Assembly (NCBI RefSeq): GCF_026341855.1 | Contig: NZ_JAPENW010000001.1 | Span: 5,571,001 to 5,635,000, forward strand | Direction of reading: 5' to 3' | Source: Streptomyces sp. NBC_00568 | GTDB lineage: Bacteria; Actinomycetota; Actinomycetes; Streptomycetales; Streptomycetaceae | DNA: 64,000 nt | In this document: positions 17,030 to 25,417 of the stretch, one piece after another | Layout: each line of letters starts with the position of its first letter | Numbering within the stretch: position 1 is the first letter of the stretch | Notes under the pieces: model-generated | Seen by the model: the letters and a program-made list of their open reading frames with translations, nothing else | The model's database searches: none | Told to the model about the DNA's origin: nothing | Translations under genes and position numbers: made by a program

Positions 17030-17613
17030 GGTCCGTGCTCCGGATCGTCAACCGCGTGCTGATCGGCTTCTTCGGGCTCGTGCTGCTCGCCCTCGGCGGC
17101 TCCGTGCTCGCCATCGGACTCGGCGTACGGCCGCCCTCGTGGTGGATCCACGACGGGCGGCACGACGTGCTGCTCAGCAACGCCGAACGGACCCGGTGGC
17201 GGGACGAGGGCTGGTGGTGGCCCGCCGTCATCGCCGCGCTCGCGGTGCTCCTGCTGCTCGCCCTGTGGTGGCTGGTCGCGAACGTACGGCGCCGACGGCT
17301 CGCCGACGTGCTCGTCGACACCGGCGACGGCGAGGGCGCGCTGCTGCGCGGGCGGGCCCTGGAGAGCGTGCTGGCCGCCGAAGCGGCCCGGTTGGGCGGC
17401 GTCGACCAGGCGCACGTGCATCTGACCGGCCGTCGCAGTCTGCCCGAGGCACGCGTACGGCTCCTGCTGGAACCGCATGTGGACCCCGGGCACGCGCTGC
17501 ATCTGCTGACCTCGGAGGCGCTCGCCCACGCCCGGGACTCGGCCGGCCTCGCCGCGCTCCCCGCGGAGGTACGACTGCGCGGCGTCAAGCACCGCGCGGA
17601 ACGCGTGACCTGA
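17026..17613 (+). CDS. amaP: alkaline shock response membrane anchor protein AmaP
   Basis: A 195-residue protein with two N-terminal membrane segments (VLIGFFGLVLLALGGSVLAI and AVIAALAVLLLLALWWLV) and a soluble C-terminal domain containing RGRALESVLAAEAARLGGV and HVHLTGRRSLPEARVRLLLE. AmaP ties Asp23 to the membrane in Gram-positive bacteria, which matches the two Asp23-like proteins encoded upstream. The GTG at 17026 overlaps the TGA of the DUF6286 gene. It is the last gene of the operon. Confidence 0.88.
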   Translation: MRSVLRIVNRVLIGFFGLVLLALGGSVLAIGLGVRPPSWWIHDGRHDVLLSNAERTRWRDEGWWWPAVIAALAVLLLLALWWLVANVRRRRLADVLVDTGDGEGALLRGRALESVLAAEAARLGGVDQAHVHLTGRRSLPEARVRLLLEPHVDPGHALHLLTSEALAHARDSAGLAALPAEVRLRGVKHRAERVT

Positions 17614-17625
17614 GCGACCCCGCGT

Positions 17626-17820
17626 CCGGGATGGCACCCACTCGCGATGGCACCCACCTCCGGACGGCACCTGCCTCGGACGGCACCCACCTCCGGGATG
17701 GCACCCACCTCCAGATGACGCCCACCTCCGGACGGCATCCGCCCCGGACGTGGCCCGTCTCCGGGACGGTGCCCGCTCGGGGGACGGCATCCGCTCGGGG
17801 ACGACATCCGTGTCCCGGAC
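17626..17820. repeat. degenerate 16-18-bp minisatellite after amaP
   Basis: About ten units built on GGACGGCACCCACCTCC recur with spacings of 16, 17, 16, 18, 17 and 17 bases from 17633 onward. It fills most of the 277-base space between amaP and the SDR gene, with no credible ORF. Confidence 0.75.
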
Positions 17821-17890
17821 CGAACCCGTCTCCCGGGTGGCCCGGCGCCGGTGGGCGGTCCCCGGTGGGCGGTCCCGTCCGGTGGGTGGT

Positions 17891-18646
17891 CTAGAACCCG
17901 CTCCGCATTCCGCCGTCCACCGGCACCATGATGCCCGTGAGGTACGACGCCGCGGGGGAGAGCAGGAACGCGGCCGTGCGGCCGAACTCCTCCGGGGTGC
18001 CGTAGCGGCGCAGCGGGATGCGGGACTCGTTGACCGCCCGGGTGGCCTCGGGGTCGGCCGACAGGCCGTCCAGCTCGCGGACGCGGTCCGTGTCGATACG
18101 GGACGGCAGCAGGCCGACGACGCGGATGCCGCGCGGGCCCAGCTCGTCCGCGAGGGACTTGGCGAAGCCCGCGAGCCCGGGACGCAGACCGTTGGAGATG
18201 GTCAGCCCGGGGATCGGCTCGTACACCGAGCCGGAGAGCACGAAGCCGACGACACCGCCCTCGCCGAGCTCCGCGGCGGCCGCGCGGGCCAGCCGTACCG
18301 CGCCCAGGAAGACCGACTCGAAGGCCGTCGTCCACTGTTCGTCGGTGTTGTCCGCGACGAACCCGGGCGGCGGTCCGCCGACGCTGATCAGGATGCCGTC
18401 GAAGCCGCCGAAGTGGTCACGGGCGGCCGAGATCAGCCGGGCCGGGGTCTCGGGGGCGGCGTTGTCGGCCGCGGTCCCGACCGCGTTCGTGCCGAGCGCG
18501 GCGGCGGCGCCGGCCGCGCTCTTCTCGTCGCGTCCGGTGACGATCACTTTCGCGCCGTCGGCGACGAGTTCACGCGCGGCGGCGTTGCCCAGGCCCCGGG
18601 TGGCTCCCGTGACGACGTACACACGATCCTTCAGTCCAAGATCCAT
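17891..18646 (-). CDS. SDR family oxidoreductase with an atypical active site
   Basis: A 251-residue short-chain dehydrogenase. The nucleotide-binding motif is VTGATRGLGNAAA and the structural ISVGGPPPG replaces NNAG. The catalytic serine is present (VLSGSVYEP), but the usual Tyr-x-x-x-Lys is replaced by SNGLRPGLAG, as in the BKR_3-like subgroup. It ends IMVPVDGGMRSGF. Activity may be altered or absent. The ATG at 18646 has GGGGG upstream; one three codons earlier is possible. It ends 16 bases before the downstream repeat array and follows the GH15 gene's 3' end. Confidence 0.9.
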   Translation of the reverse strand: MDLGLKDRVYVVTGATRGLGNAAARELVADGAKVIVTGRDEKSAAGAAAALGTNAVGTAADNAAPETPARLISAARDHFGGFDGILISVGGPPPGFVADNTDEQWTTAFESVFLGAVRLARAAAAELGEGGVVGFVLSGSVYEPIPGLTISNGLRPGLAGFAKSLADELGPRGIRVVGLLPSRIDTDRVRELDGLSADPEATRAVNESRIPLRRYGTPEEFGRTAAFLLSPAASYLTGIMVPVDGGMRSGF

Positions 18647-18661
18647 GGCCCCCATCCTTCC

Positions 18662-20509
18662 CTATCCCGGTGGTGTGCCCCCTTCCGTTTCTCCCGCCTC
18701 GTCGACGCCGAACAGGCTGAGGGCGGAGACCACGAGGCCGATGTGGCTGAAGGCCTGCGGGAAGTTGCCGAGCTGGCGGCCCGCGACGGGGTCGTACTCC
18801 TCGGACAGCAGCCCCACGTCGTTGGTGAGGCCGACCAGCCGTTCGAACAGCTCGCGCGCCTCCCGCGTACGGCCCGTCAGGTGCAGCGCGTCCACGAGCC
18901 AGAACGAGCAGACGACGAACGTGCCCTCACCGCCCGGGAGCCCGTCGACGCCGGTCGTCGCGGCGCTGTAGCGGCGCACCAGGAAGCCGTCGGGGGCGAG
19001 TTCCGCGCGGACCGCGTCGATCGTGCCGACCACCCGGGGGTCGTCGGGGGGCAGGAATCCGACGCGCGGGATGAGCAGCAGGGCGGCGTCAAGACCGGGC
19101 GAACCGTAGGACTGCGTGAAGGTGTTCCGGGCGGGGTCGAAGCCGCGCTCGCACACCTCCCGGTGCACCTCGTCGCGCATCGCCCGCCAGCCCTCCAGAT
19201 CGCCGTCGAGCGACGGGTCGTCCTCCAGCGTGCGCACGGCGCGGTCGGCGGCCACCCAGGCCATCACCTTGGAGTACACGAAGTGCCGGCGTGGGCCGCG
19301 CACCTCCCAGATCCCCTCGTCCGGCTGCCGCCACGCGACCCGCAGAAATTCCATCATGGCGCACTGCACCCGCCACATGTGCGGCCTGGACGGCAGGCCC
19401 GAACGCCGGGCGAGCGACAGCGAGTCGATGACCTCGCCGTACACGTCGAGCTGCAACTGCTCGACGGCGCTGTTGCCGACCCGGACGGGCGAGGAGTCGG
19501 CGTAGCCGGACAGCCACGGGACCTCGTACTCCGGGAGCCGCCGCTCTCCCGAGAGGCCGTACATGATCTGCAGGGCGGCCGGGTCGCCCGCGACCGCGCG
19601 CAGCAGCCAGTCGCGCCAGGCCTCGGCCTCCTCGTGGTAGCCGGCCGAGAGGAGGGCGCCGAGGGTGAGCGTGGAGTCGCGCAGCCAGCAGTAGCGGTAG
19701 TCCCAGTTGCGGACCCCGCCGAGCTCCTCGGGCAGTGAGGTGGTGGGGGCCGCCACGATGCCGCCCGTCGGCGCGTAGGTGAGGGCCTTCAGGGTGATCA
19801 GGGAGCGCACGACGGCATCCCGGTGCGGCCCGTCGTAGCGGCAGCGCGCCGCCCACGCCCGCCAGTCCTGGACGCTGGTCTCCAGCGCCTCGAAGGGGTC
19901 GGAGAGCGGCGGCCGCGGCCGGTGCGAGGGGTGCCAGGTCAGGACGAAGGCGACCTTCTCGCCCGCCGCCACGGTGAACTCCGAGTGCGTGCGGAAGTCC
20001 TGGCCCCAGGTGTGCACGGGCGGTTCGCTGCGCAGCCACACCGAGTCCGGCCCCGCGACCGCCACCCGGTGGCCGTCGGCGCGGCGCATCCACGGCACGA
20101 CCGAGCCGTAGTCGAACCGCAGCCGGAGCAGACTGCGCATCCGTACCCGGCCGTTGAGGCCTTCGACGACGCGTACGACATCGGGGGCGTGCTCGCGCTG
20201 CGGCATCAGGTCGGTCACCCGGACGGACCCCTCGGGGGTGTCCCACTCGGTGTCGAGCACCAGCGTGTCCGGGCGGTACGAGCGCCGGGTGCACGAGTCC
20301 GCCCCCTCGGGCGCGATCCGCCAGTGACCGTTGTCCTCGTCGCCCAGCAGGGCCGCGAAACAGGCCGCCGAGTCGAAGCGGGGCAGACACAGCCAGTCGA
20401 CGGAGCCGTCGCGGCCCACCAGAGCGGCGGTCTGTTCGTCCCCGATGAGCGCGTAGTCCTCGATGTGTCGGTGCACGGTGGACGGGTTCCCGACCTGGGC
20501 GACGGCCAA
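18662..20509 (-). CDS. glycoside hydrolase family 15 protein (glucoamylase/trehalase type)
   Basis: A 615-residue soluble enzyme. The N-terminal beta-domain begins HIEDYALIGDEQTAALVGRDGSVDWLCLPRF. The (alpha/alpha)6 barrel follows with RNWDYRYCWLRDSTLTL, which holds the catalytic-region acids, and SYGSPGLDAALLL and TFVVCSFWLVDALHLTGR toward the end, where the second catalytic glutamate is EEYDP. Actinobacterial members include trehalases as well as glucoamylases; I cannot choose. A TTG is used as start here without a strong ribosome binding site, so the true start could differ. No signal peptide is seen. Confidence 0.92.
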   Translation of the reverse strand: MAVAQVGNPSTVHRHIEDYALIGDEQTAALVGRDGSVDWLCLPRFDSAACFAALLGDEDNGHWRIAPEGADSCTRRSYRPDTLVLDTEWDTPEGSVRVTDLMPQREHAPDVVRVVEGLNGRVRMRSLLRLRFDYGSVVPWMRRADGHRVAVAGPDSVWLRSEPPVHTWGQDFRTHSEFTVAAGEKVAFVLTWHPSHRPRPPLSDPFEALETSVQDWRAWAARCRYDGPHRDAVVRSLITLKALTYAPTGGIVAAPTTSLPEELGGVRNWDYRYCWLRDSTLTLGALLSAGYHEEAEAWRDWLLRAVAGDPAALQIMYGLSGERRLPEYEVPWLSGYADSSPVRVGNSAVEQLQLDVYGEVIDSLSLARRSGLPSRPHMWRVQCAMMEFLRVAWRQPDEGIWEVRGPRRHFVYSKVMAWVAADRAVRTLEDDPSLDGDLEGWRAMRDEVHREVCERGFDPARNTFTQSYGSPGLDAALLLIPRVGFLPPDDPRVVGTIDAVRAELAPDGFLVRRYSAATTGVDGLPGGEGTFVVCSFWLVDALHLTGRTREARELFERLVGLTNDVGLLSEEYDPVAGRQLGNFPQAFSHIGLVVSALSLFGVDEAGETEGGTPPG

Positions 20510-20578
20510 TCGGGCCGCCAGGGTGGCGAGAGCGGCGACGGAGCCGGTGCCCCGCGCCCGCGGGGTCCGTGCCCCGGG

Positions 20579-21391
20579 TCACACGGGCGCGGGTTCCGCC
20601 TCCGGCGAGGTCTGCGCGGCCGCGGCCTCCGCCCGGTCGCGGCGCTCGCGACGGACCAGGATCACCCAGCCGACGGGGACGCCCGCGGAGAACAGCCACC
20701 ACTGGATCGCGTACGCCATGTGGGGGCCGATGTCGCCGTGCTCGGGGTCGGGGATCAGTTCAGGGGAGCCGCCCTTGGACCGCGGAGCGGTCTGCTCGAT
20801 GTAGCCGCCGAGGACCTGCTTGCCCAGCCGCCGTGCCTGCTGCTCGCTGCTGATCAGCATGACCTGACGGTCGGGCAGGCCCTGGACGTTCTTGATACCG
20901 CTGTCGGCGGTCGTCTGGTCGGCCATCAGCCGGCCGGTGACGGTGATCTCGCCCTGGGCGGGGGCCGGGATCCTGGGGAAGGCGGTCTGCGCGCCGTCGG
21001 CCGGCACCCAGCCCCGGTTGACCATGAGCACGCGGCCGTCGGCCAGGACGAACGGGGTCAGGACGTGGTAGCCGACCTCGCCGTCGGAGTTGGTGCGGCG
21101 GCGGACGACCTCTTCGTGCGCGGTGTCGAAGTGCCCCTTCGCGGTCACCCGGCGGTACAGGTCGTCGTGCCGGACGCGCTGTCCCGGCGCGGTGAGCGTC
21201 TCCGCGGGTACCGGCTTCGCGGCGAGCGAGTCGGAGATCACCTTGTTCAGGGCGACCTTGTGCTCATGCCGGTGCAGTTGCCAGAAGCCCAGCTCGATCA
21301 TCGTCGGGATGAGCGTGAGGGCCACGAGGGTGAGGATCACCCACTGCCGGGACAAGAGGAAGCGGTACACCCCATTGACGTTACTCGGCAC
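20579..21391 (-). CDS. SURF1 family cytochrome oxidase assembly protein
   Basis: A 270-residue membrane protein with one membrane span near each end (LSRQWVILTLVALTLIPTMIELGFWQL, shown here only in part as WVILTLVALTLIPTMIELG, and YAIQWWLFSAGVPVGWVILV) and an extracytoplasmic domain between them. Typical SURF1 motifs include GFWQLHRHEHK, VLMVNRGWVPA and GDIGPHMAYAIQWW. SURF1 helps insert heme and copper into the aa3-type terminal oxidase. The GTG at 21391 follows GAGGG. The next gene downstream on this strand is GH15. Confidence 0.93.
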   Translation of the reverse strand: MPSNVNGVYRFLLSRQWVILTLVALTLIPTMIELGFWQLHRHEHKVALNKVISDSLAAKPVPAETLTAPGQRVRHDDLYRRVTAKGHFDTAHEEVVRRRTNSDGEVGYHVLTPFVLADGRVLMVNRGWVPADGAQTAFPRIPAPAQGEITVTGRLMADQTTADSGIKNVQGLPDRQVMLISSEQQARRLGKQVLGGYIEQTAPRSKGGSPELIPDPEHGDIGPHMAYAIQWWLFSAGVPVGWVILVRRERRDRAEAAAAQTSPEAEPAPV

Positions 21392-21459
21392 GATTCGGCC
21401 CTCGACGGGAGGGTCCCGCCGAGGGCCGGATCGATGCCCTGTCCCGGGCCCGGCGGGAC

Positions 21460-21693
21460 TCAGACCTTGTCGACGATCCCCGCCTTCCCCTCCGCGCGGG
21501 CGCAGTGCGCGCCGCAGTACCAGTGGCCCTCGACCTCGACGCCCTGGCCGATGACCTGGACGCGACAGTGCTCGCAGATCGGGGCCATCCGGTGGATCGC
21601 GCAGGAGAAGCAGTCGAAGACGTGCACCGCGCCCTGCGCGTGCACCTCGAAGGTCATTCCGTAGTCATTGCCGCATACTTCGCATCTCGCCAT
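21460..21693 (-). CDS. small cysteine-rich (zinc-ribbon-like) protein
   Basis: A 77-residue protein, MARCEVCGNDYGMTFEV, with four Cys pairs: CEVC, CFSC, CEHC and CGAHC, plus His residues (HRM, HWYCGAHC) that suit two structural zinc sites. It has no signal peptide or membrane span. I know only uncharacterised homologues in actinomycetes. It lies between SURF1 and the exonuclease gene, all on the same strand, and could bind metal or nucleic acid. Confidence 0.85.
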   Translation of the reverse strand: MARCEVCGNDYGMTFEVHAQGAVHVFDCFSCAIHRMAPICEHCRVQVIGQGVEVEGHWYCGAHCARAEGKAGIVDKV

Positions 21694-21771
21694 GCGCCAC
21701 AGGGTGGGGTGCCGGGGCGGTGCGGGCGAGCGGGTGCCGGGCGAGTCGCCCGTCAATCACCCGTACGTCCG

Positions 21772-22773
21772 TCACCCTTCCGACGCGGGTTCGACGTCCC
21801 GCAGCAGTTGCCCGAACGCGGCCTCGTCGATCACCGGTGTCCCGAACTGCTTGGCCTTGACCACTTTCGACGTGCTGGAGTCCGGGTCGTTCGTCACCAG
21901 GAGGCTGGTGAGCCGGGACACGCTCGTCGCGACATGCAGCCCGGCCTCGATGGCCCGGTCCTCCAGCAGTTCGCGATCGACGGACGTGTCCCCGGAGAAC
22001 GCGACCCGCATGCCCTGTTTGAGCGGCTTGTCCGAGTCGTACCGGCCTGGGTTGGGATGGGGGCATGCGGGGCGCTTGCGGGAGGGGCGCCAACTCCCCG
22101 ACGGGTAACCGCCGGACGCGTAGCTCCCGGAGGACTGCCGTCCGATCCGTGGCGCCGCGGCGCTGTCGGACCACTCCTTGAGCGGCCGGCACTCGAGGAG
22201 CGGCAGGCGCACCCCGTCGCGCGCGGCGGCCCGCAGGCTCGGCCGGAACGCCTCGGCCAGCACGCGTGCGTCGTCCAGCGCGTGGTGCGCCCGCTGCTGC
22301 ACGACACCGAAGTGCGCGGCCAGCGACTCCAGCTTGTGGTTGGGCAGGGGCAGGCCCAGTTCCTTGGAGAGCGCGATGGTGCACAGGCGCTGGCGCACCG
22401 GCGCCTCGCGCTCCGCGCGCGCGTACTCCCGCGCGATCATCGACCAGTCGAAGACCGCGTTGTGCGCGACCAGCACGCGGCCGTCGAGCCGCGCGGCGAA
22501 TTCCTCGGCGACGTCCTGGAAGAGCGGTGCCCCTTCGAGCATCTCGCTCGTCAGTCCGTGGATCCACACCGGGCCCGGGTCCCGCTCCGGATTGACCATC
22601 GTGTACCAGTGGTCCTCGACCTCGCCGCGCGCGTCCAGCCGGTAGACGGCGGCGGAGATTATCCGGTCGTCGCGGGCCAGTCCTGTGGTCTCCACGTCAA
22701 CGACCGCGTATCCCTGCGGATACGCGGCCGGCCAGGAGGCTGGGGACGCTGCGGTCGTGAGGTCTTCGAGCAT
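21772..22773 (-). CDS. DEDDh 3'-5' exonuclease with BRCT domain (DNA polymerase III epsilon-like)
   Basis: A 333-residue protein. The exonuclease domain (about residues 20-190) has Exo I YAVVDVETTGL, Exo II LVAHNAVFDWSM and Exo III HHALDDARVL, which supply the DEDDh metal ligands. A serine- and proline-rich linker leads to a C-terminal BRCT domain (about residues 250-330: MRVAFSGDTSVDRELLEDRAIEAG begins it, then SLLVTNDPDS and KAKQFGTPVIDEAAF). The arrangement is common in actinobacteria and likely serves in DNA repair or proofreading. The ATG start at 22773 sits directly at the divergent intergenic region. Confidence 0.93.
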   Translation of the reverse strand: MLEDLTTAASPASWPAAYPQGYAVVDVETTGLARDDRIISAAVYRLDARGEVEDHWYTMVNPERDPGPVWIHGLTSEMLEGAPLFQDVAEEFAARLDGRVLVAHNAVFDWSMIAREYARAEREAPVRQRLCTIALSKELGLPLPNHKLESLAAHFGVVQQRAHHALDDARVLAEAFRPSLRAAARDGVRLPLLECRPLKEWSDSAAAPRIGRQSSGSYASGGYPSGSWRPSRKRPACPHPNPGRYDSDKPLKQGMRVAFSGDTSVDRELLEDRAIEAGLHVATSVSRLTSLLVTNDPDSSTSKVVKAKQFGTPVIDEAAFGQLLRDVEPASEG

Positions 22774-22985
22774 GGTCAATGAGAATACGGGCCGCGACTG
22801 ACACTCCCGCTGCCGCCTTCCCGGTTCCGGGAGCCGGGCGGAGCCGCCACCGGGGCGCGGGCGGGTGGACGCGCCCAACCGCTCCGCCGGTCGTCGAGTT
22901 GACGCCGGGGGCGTGCGGACACGGGCCCCCGCTCCCCGTTCCGCCGGTGCGCCCCTTCCGTCGCCCGTGGGGCCGGAGGCCCGGG

Positions 22986-23603
22986 TCAGGGTGTGAGCAG
23001 GGCGTCCACCAGGGCCCGCACCGAGGTCGTGAACAGCCTCTCCGGGTCGACCGGCCGGGCCAGCGCCCGCGCGAGGCCCGGATCGTCCTCCGCGGTCCGC
23101 GCGTCCCACAGGTCCTCCTCGGCGGGCCGCTGCAGGGGTGACCGCTCCCGGTTGCGTTCGACGAGAACGAAGCCGACGACCTGGAACTGCACCGCGCGGA
23201 CGACCTCGGCGGCCCGCGCACCGCGCAGTCCCGCCGCGTGCACCTCGCGCACCAGCGCCTGCCGCGCGGGCAGGAACATGTGCTCGGTCAGCCCGCGTTC
23301 GTGGACCATCGCGACGAGATGCGGATGGTCGCGCAGCTGCCGGCGCAGGGCGCTGGCGACCGAGACGACGCGCAGGGCGGGTGTGCGGCCGGTGGGGCGG
23401 ATCTCGCCGAGGTCGGCGACCGTGCGCTCGACGAGGGCGTCGAGCAGCGACTCCCGGTTGCCGACGTGCCAGTAGATCGAGGTGACCGCGGTGCCCAGCT
23501 CGGCGGCGAGCGCTCGCATCGTCAGGGCGTCCGGGCCGTGCCGCTTCACCAGCCCGGCGGCGGTCTCCAGGACCTCGTCGCGCGTGAGTGCCGGTCTTCC
23601 CAT
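22986..23603 (-). CDS. TetR family transcriptional regulator
   Basis: A 205-residue repressor. The N-terminal helix-turn-helix reads ALTRDEVLETAAGLVKRHGP, then LGTAVTSIYWHVGNRESLLDALVE. The C-terminal ligand domain is of the TetR_C type. It is divergent from the decarboxylase-like operon starting at 23727, and the perfect palindrome CTGTAAC-TCT-GTTACAG (23654-23670) between them is its likely operator, so it should repress both itself and the operon until a substrate binds. Confidence 0.93.
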   Translation of the reverse strand: MGRPALTRDEVLETAAGLVKRHGPDALTMRALAAELGTAVTSIYWHVGNRESLLDALVERTVADLGEIRPTGRTPALRVVSVASALRRQLRDHPHLVAMVHERGLTEHMFLPARQALVREVHAAGLRGARAAEVVRAVQFQVVGFVLVERNRERSPLQRPAEEDLWDARTAEDDPGLARALARPVDPERLFTTSVRALVDALLTP

Positions 23604-23653
23604 GGTGCTCCCAAGTCCGTGTCCGCACGCGTATTTACCCTTCGCCGACTCTG

Positions 23654-23670
23654 CTGTAACTCTGTTACAG
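23654..23670. promoter_or_regulatory. TetR-type operator palindrome
   Basis: CTGTAAC-TCT-GTTACAG is a perfect 17-bp inverted repeat, unusually AT-rich here, 51 bases upstream of one divergent gene and 57 of the other. Position and symmetry suit binding by the adjacent TetR regulator. Confidence 0.8.
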
Positions 23671-23726
23671 GCGCCAGTGACGGGCCATCAGAAACCTGTT
23701 GTGTCTCCGGTGAAGGGCGGTACGGC

Positions 23727-24524
23727 ATGGCACGAGTGAGGTACGGCGCGCGGACCGAGGCGGAGATCGCCGCCGCGCGTACCGCAAGCTCCAAGCTCCC
23801 CGACATCTGGTCCACCGGTGTGGTGGCCGTCTGGGAGAGCGATCCGGACGCGGTCGCGGCGGTCCTGCCGCCCCCGCTGAAACCCACCGCCCGGCCCTTG
23901 GTGCGGGTCAACATCAGCAAGGTCGATCTGCCCGGATACCCGCTGGGCGCGGGCTCGTTCGCCGTCGCCGCCGCGCACGAGGACGTCGAGGGCTGGTATC
24001 CGCTGGTCATGCCGATGACCCACGAGCGCGCACTGATCGGCGGCCGCGAGGTCTTCGGGGAGCCCAAGAAGCTCGGCGAGGTGACGGTCGAGCGCGACGG
24101 TCTCGTGGTGCGCGCCGCGCTCGCCCGGCACGGCATCGCCTTCGTCGAGGTGCGCGGCGCGGTGAGCGTGACCCTGCCGTTGCCCGAGCCCGCGCAGAAG
24201 ACCGACTTCTACTTCAAGTTCCTCCCCGCGGTGGACGGTTCGGGCTTCGACGCCGACCCGGTCCTCGTGCACTGCGTGCGCAACGAGAAGGTCCGCAAGC
24301 TGGAGCGCGTCACCGGGGACGTCGTCCTGCGCGAGTCGATGTACGACCCGGTCGCCGATCTGCCCGTACGCCGGCTGCTGGAGATCACCCTCGGCGAGAA
24401 GACCACCGACCAGAAGGGCCGGGTCGCCGAACGCGTCAGCGGCCGGGCCCTGTTGCCGTACATCCACCAGCGCTACGACGATCCGCGGCAGATCCTCGAC
24501 GGGCCGCCGGAGGGGAGCGTCTGA
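23727..24524 (+). CDS. acetoacetate decarboxylase family protein
   Basis: A 265-residue member of the ADC fold. The region VFGEPKKLGEVTVERDG carries the EPKK motif in which one lysine forms the Schiff base in acetoacetate decarboxylase. VRVNISKVDLPGY and YPLVMPMTHERALIGGRE are also family-typical. The substrate is unknown; the surrounding genes suggest a small carbonyl or cyclic compound. It is the first gene of a four-gene operon. Its TGA overlaps the ATG of the SDR gene. AGGG lies 10 bases upstream of the ATG. Confidence 0.9.
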   Translation: MARVRYGARTEAEIAAARTASSKLPDIWSTGVVAVWESDPDAVAAVLPPPLKPTARPLVRVNISKVDLPGYPLGAGSFAVAAAHEDVEGWYPLVMPMTHERALIGGREVFGEPKKLGEVTVERDGLVVRAALARHGIAFVEVRGAVSVTLPLPEPAQKTDFYFKFLPAVDGSGFDADPVLVHCVRNEKVRKLERVTGDVVLRESMYDPVADLPVRRLLEITLGEKTTDQKGRVAERVSGRALLPYIHQRYDDPRQILDGPPEGSV

Positions 24525-25408
24525 TGGAGCTCCGCGCAGGACAGGTCGCCGTCGTCACCGGCGCGGCGAGCGGAATCGGGCTCGCGATGGCACGGCGGTT
24601 CGCGGCGGACGGTCTGAAGGTGGTCCTCGCCGACGTCGAGGAGGGCGCCCTGGAGAAGGCCGCCGGGGAACTGCGCGAGAACGGCGCCGACGTCCACGCG
24701 CGCGTGGTGGACGTCGGGGAGCGCTCCGAGGTCGTCGCGCTCGCCGAGGACGTGTACGGCACGTACGGCGCGGTGCACGTCCTGTGCAACAACGCCGGGG
24801 TCGGCTCCGGCGCCGAGGGCCGCATGTGGGAGCACGACCCGAACGACTGGAAGTGGGCCTTCGCCGTCAACGTGTGGGGCGTCTTCCACGGCGTCCAGGC
24901 CTTCGTGCCCCGGATGATCGCCGGGGGCGAACCGGGCCACGTCGTCAACACCTCGTCCGGCGACGGCGGGATCGCCCCGCTGCCCACCGCCTCCGTGTAC
25001 GCCGTCACCAAGGCGGCCGTGGTGACGATGACCGAGTCGCTGTACGCGCATCTGAAGGCGGAGCACGCGCCCGTGGGCGCCTCCGTGCTGTTCCCCGGAC
25101 CACACATGCTGCGCACGGGTCTGTGGGAGTCGCACCGCAACCGGCCCTCGCGGTACGCGAAGGCACGGCCCCGGAAGACCCCGTACCGCAGCCTCGCCCA
25201 GTGGGAGGCCGCCATGGAACAGGCGGGCCACGACGTGCGGTTCACCCCCGTCGAGCAGGTCGCCGAGCTCGTCGCCGAGGGGATCCGCGAGGACCGCTTC
25301 TGGCTCCTGCCCGAGAGCGAGCACAGCGACCGGCAGATCCGTGCCCGGTCGCAGTCGATGCTCGACCGGGCGAATCCGTCGTACCTGGAAAATTTCATCC
25401 TCGACTGA
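24524..25408 (+). CDS. SDR family oxidoreductase of the TetR-controlled operon
   Basis: A 294-residue classical short-chain dehydrogenase: VVTGAASGIGLAMARRF (cofactor), VLCNNAGVG, a serine in VVNTSSGDGGIAPLPTASVYAVTKAAV that precedes the YAVTK catalytic Tyr-Lys pair, and an extended C-terminal part of about 80 residues after RPRKTPYRSL. The adenine-binding VLADVEEG suggests NAD preference (acidic residue after strand 2). Its ATG overlaps the upstream stop by one base, so the two are translationally coupled. Confidence 0.92.
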   Translation: MELRAGQVAVVTGAASGIGLAMARRFAADGLKVVLADVEEGALEKAAGELRENGADVHARVVDVGERSEVVALAEDVYGTYGAVHVLCNNAGVGSGAEGRMWEHDPNDWKWAFAVNVWGVFHGVQAFVPRMIAGGEPGHVVNTSSGDGGIAPLPTASVYAVTKAAVVTMTESLYAHLKAEHAPVGASVLFPGPHMLRTGLWESHRNRPSRYAKARPRKTPYRSLAQWEAAMEQAGHDVRFTPVEQVAELVAEGIREDRFWLLPESEHSDRQIRARSQSMLDRANPSYLENFILD

Positions 25409-25417
25409 GGGGGCGCG

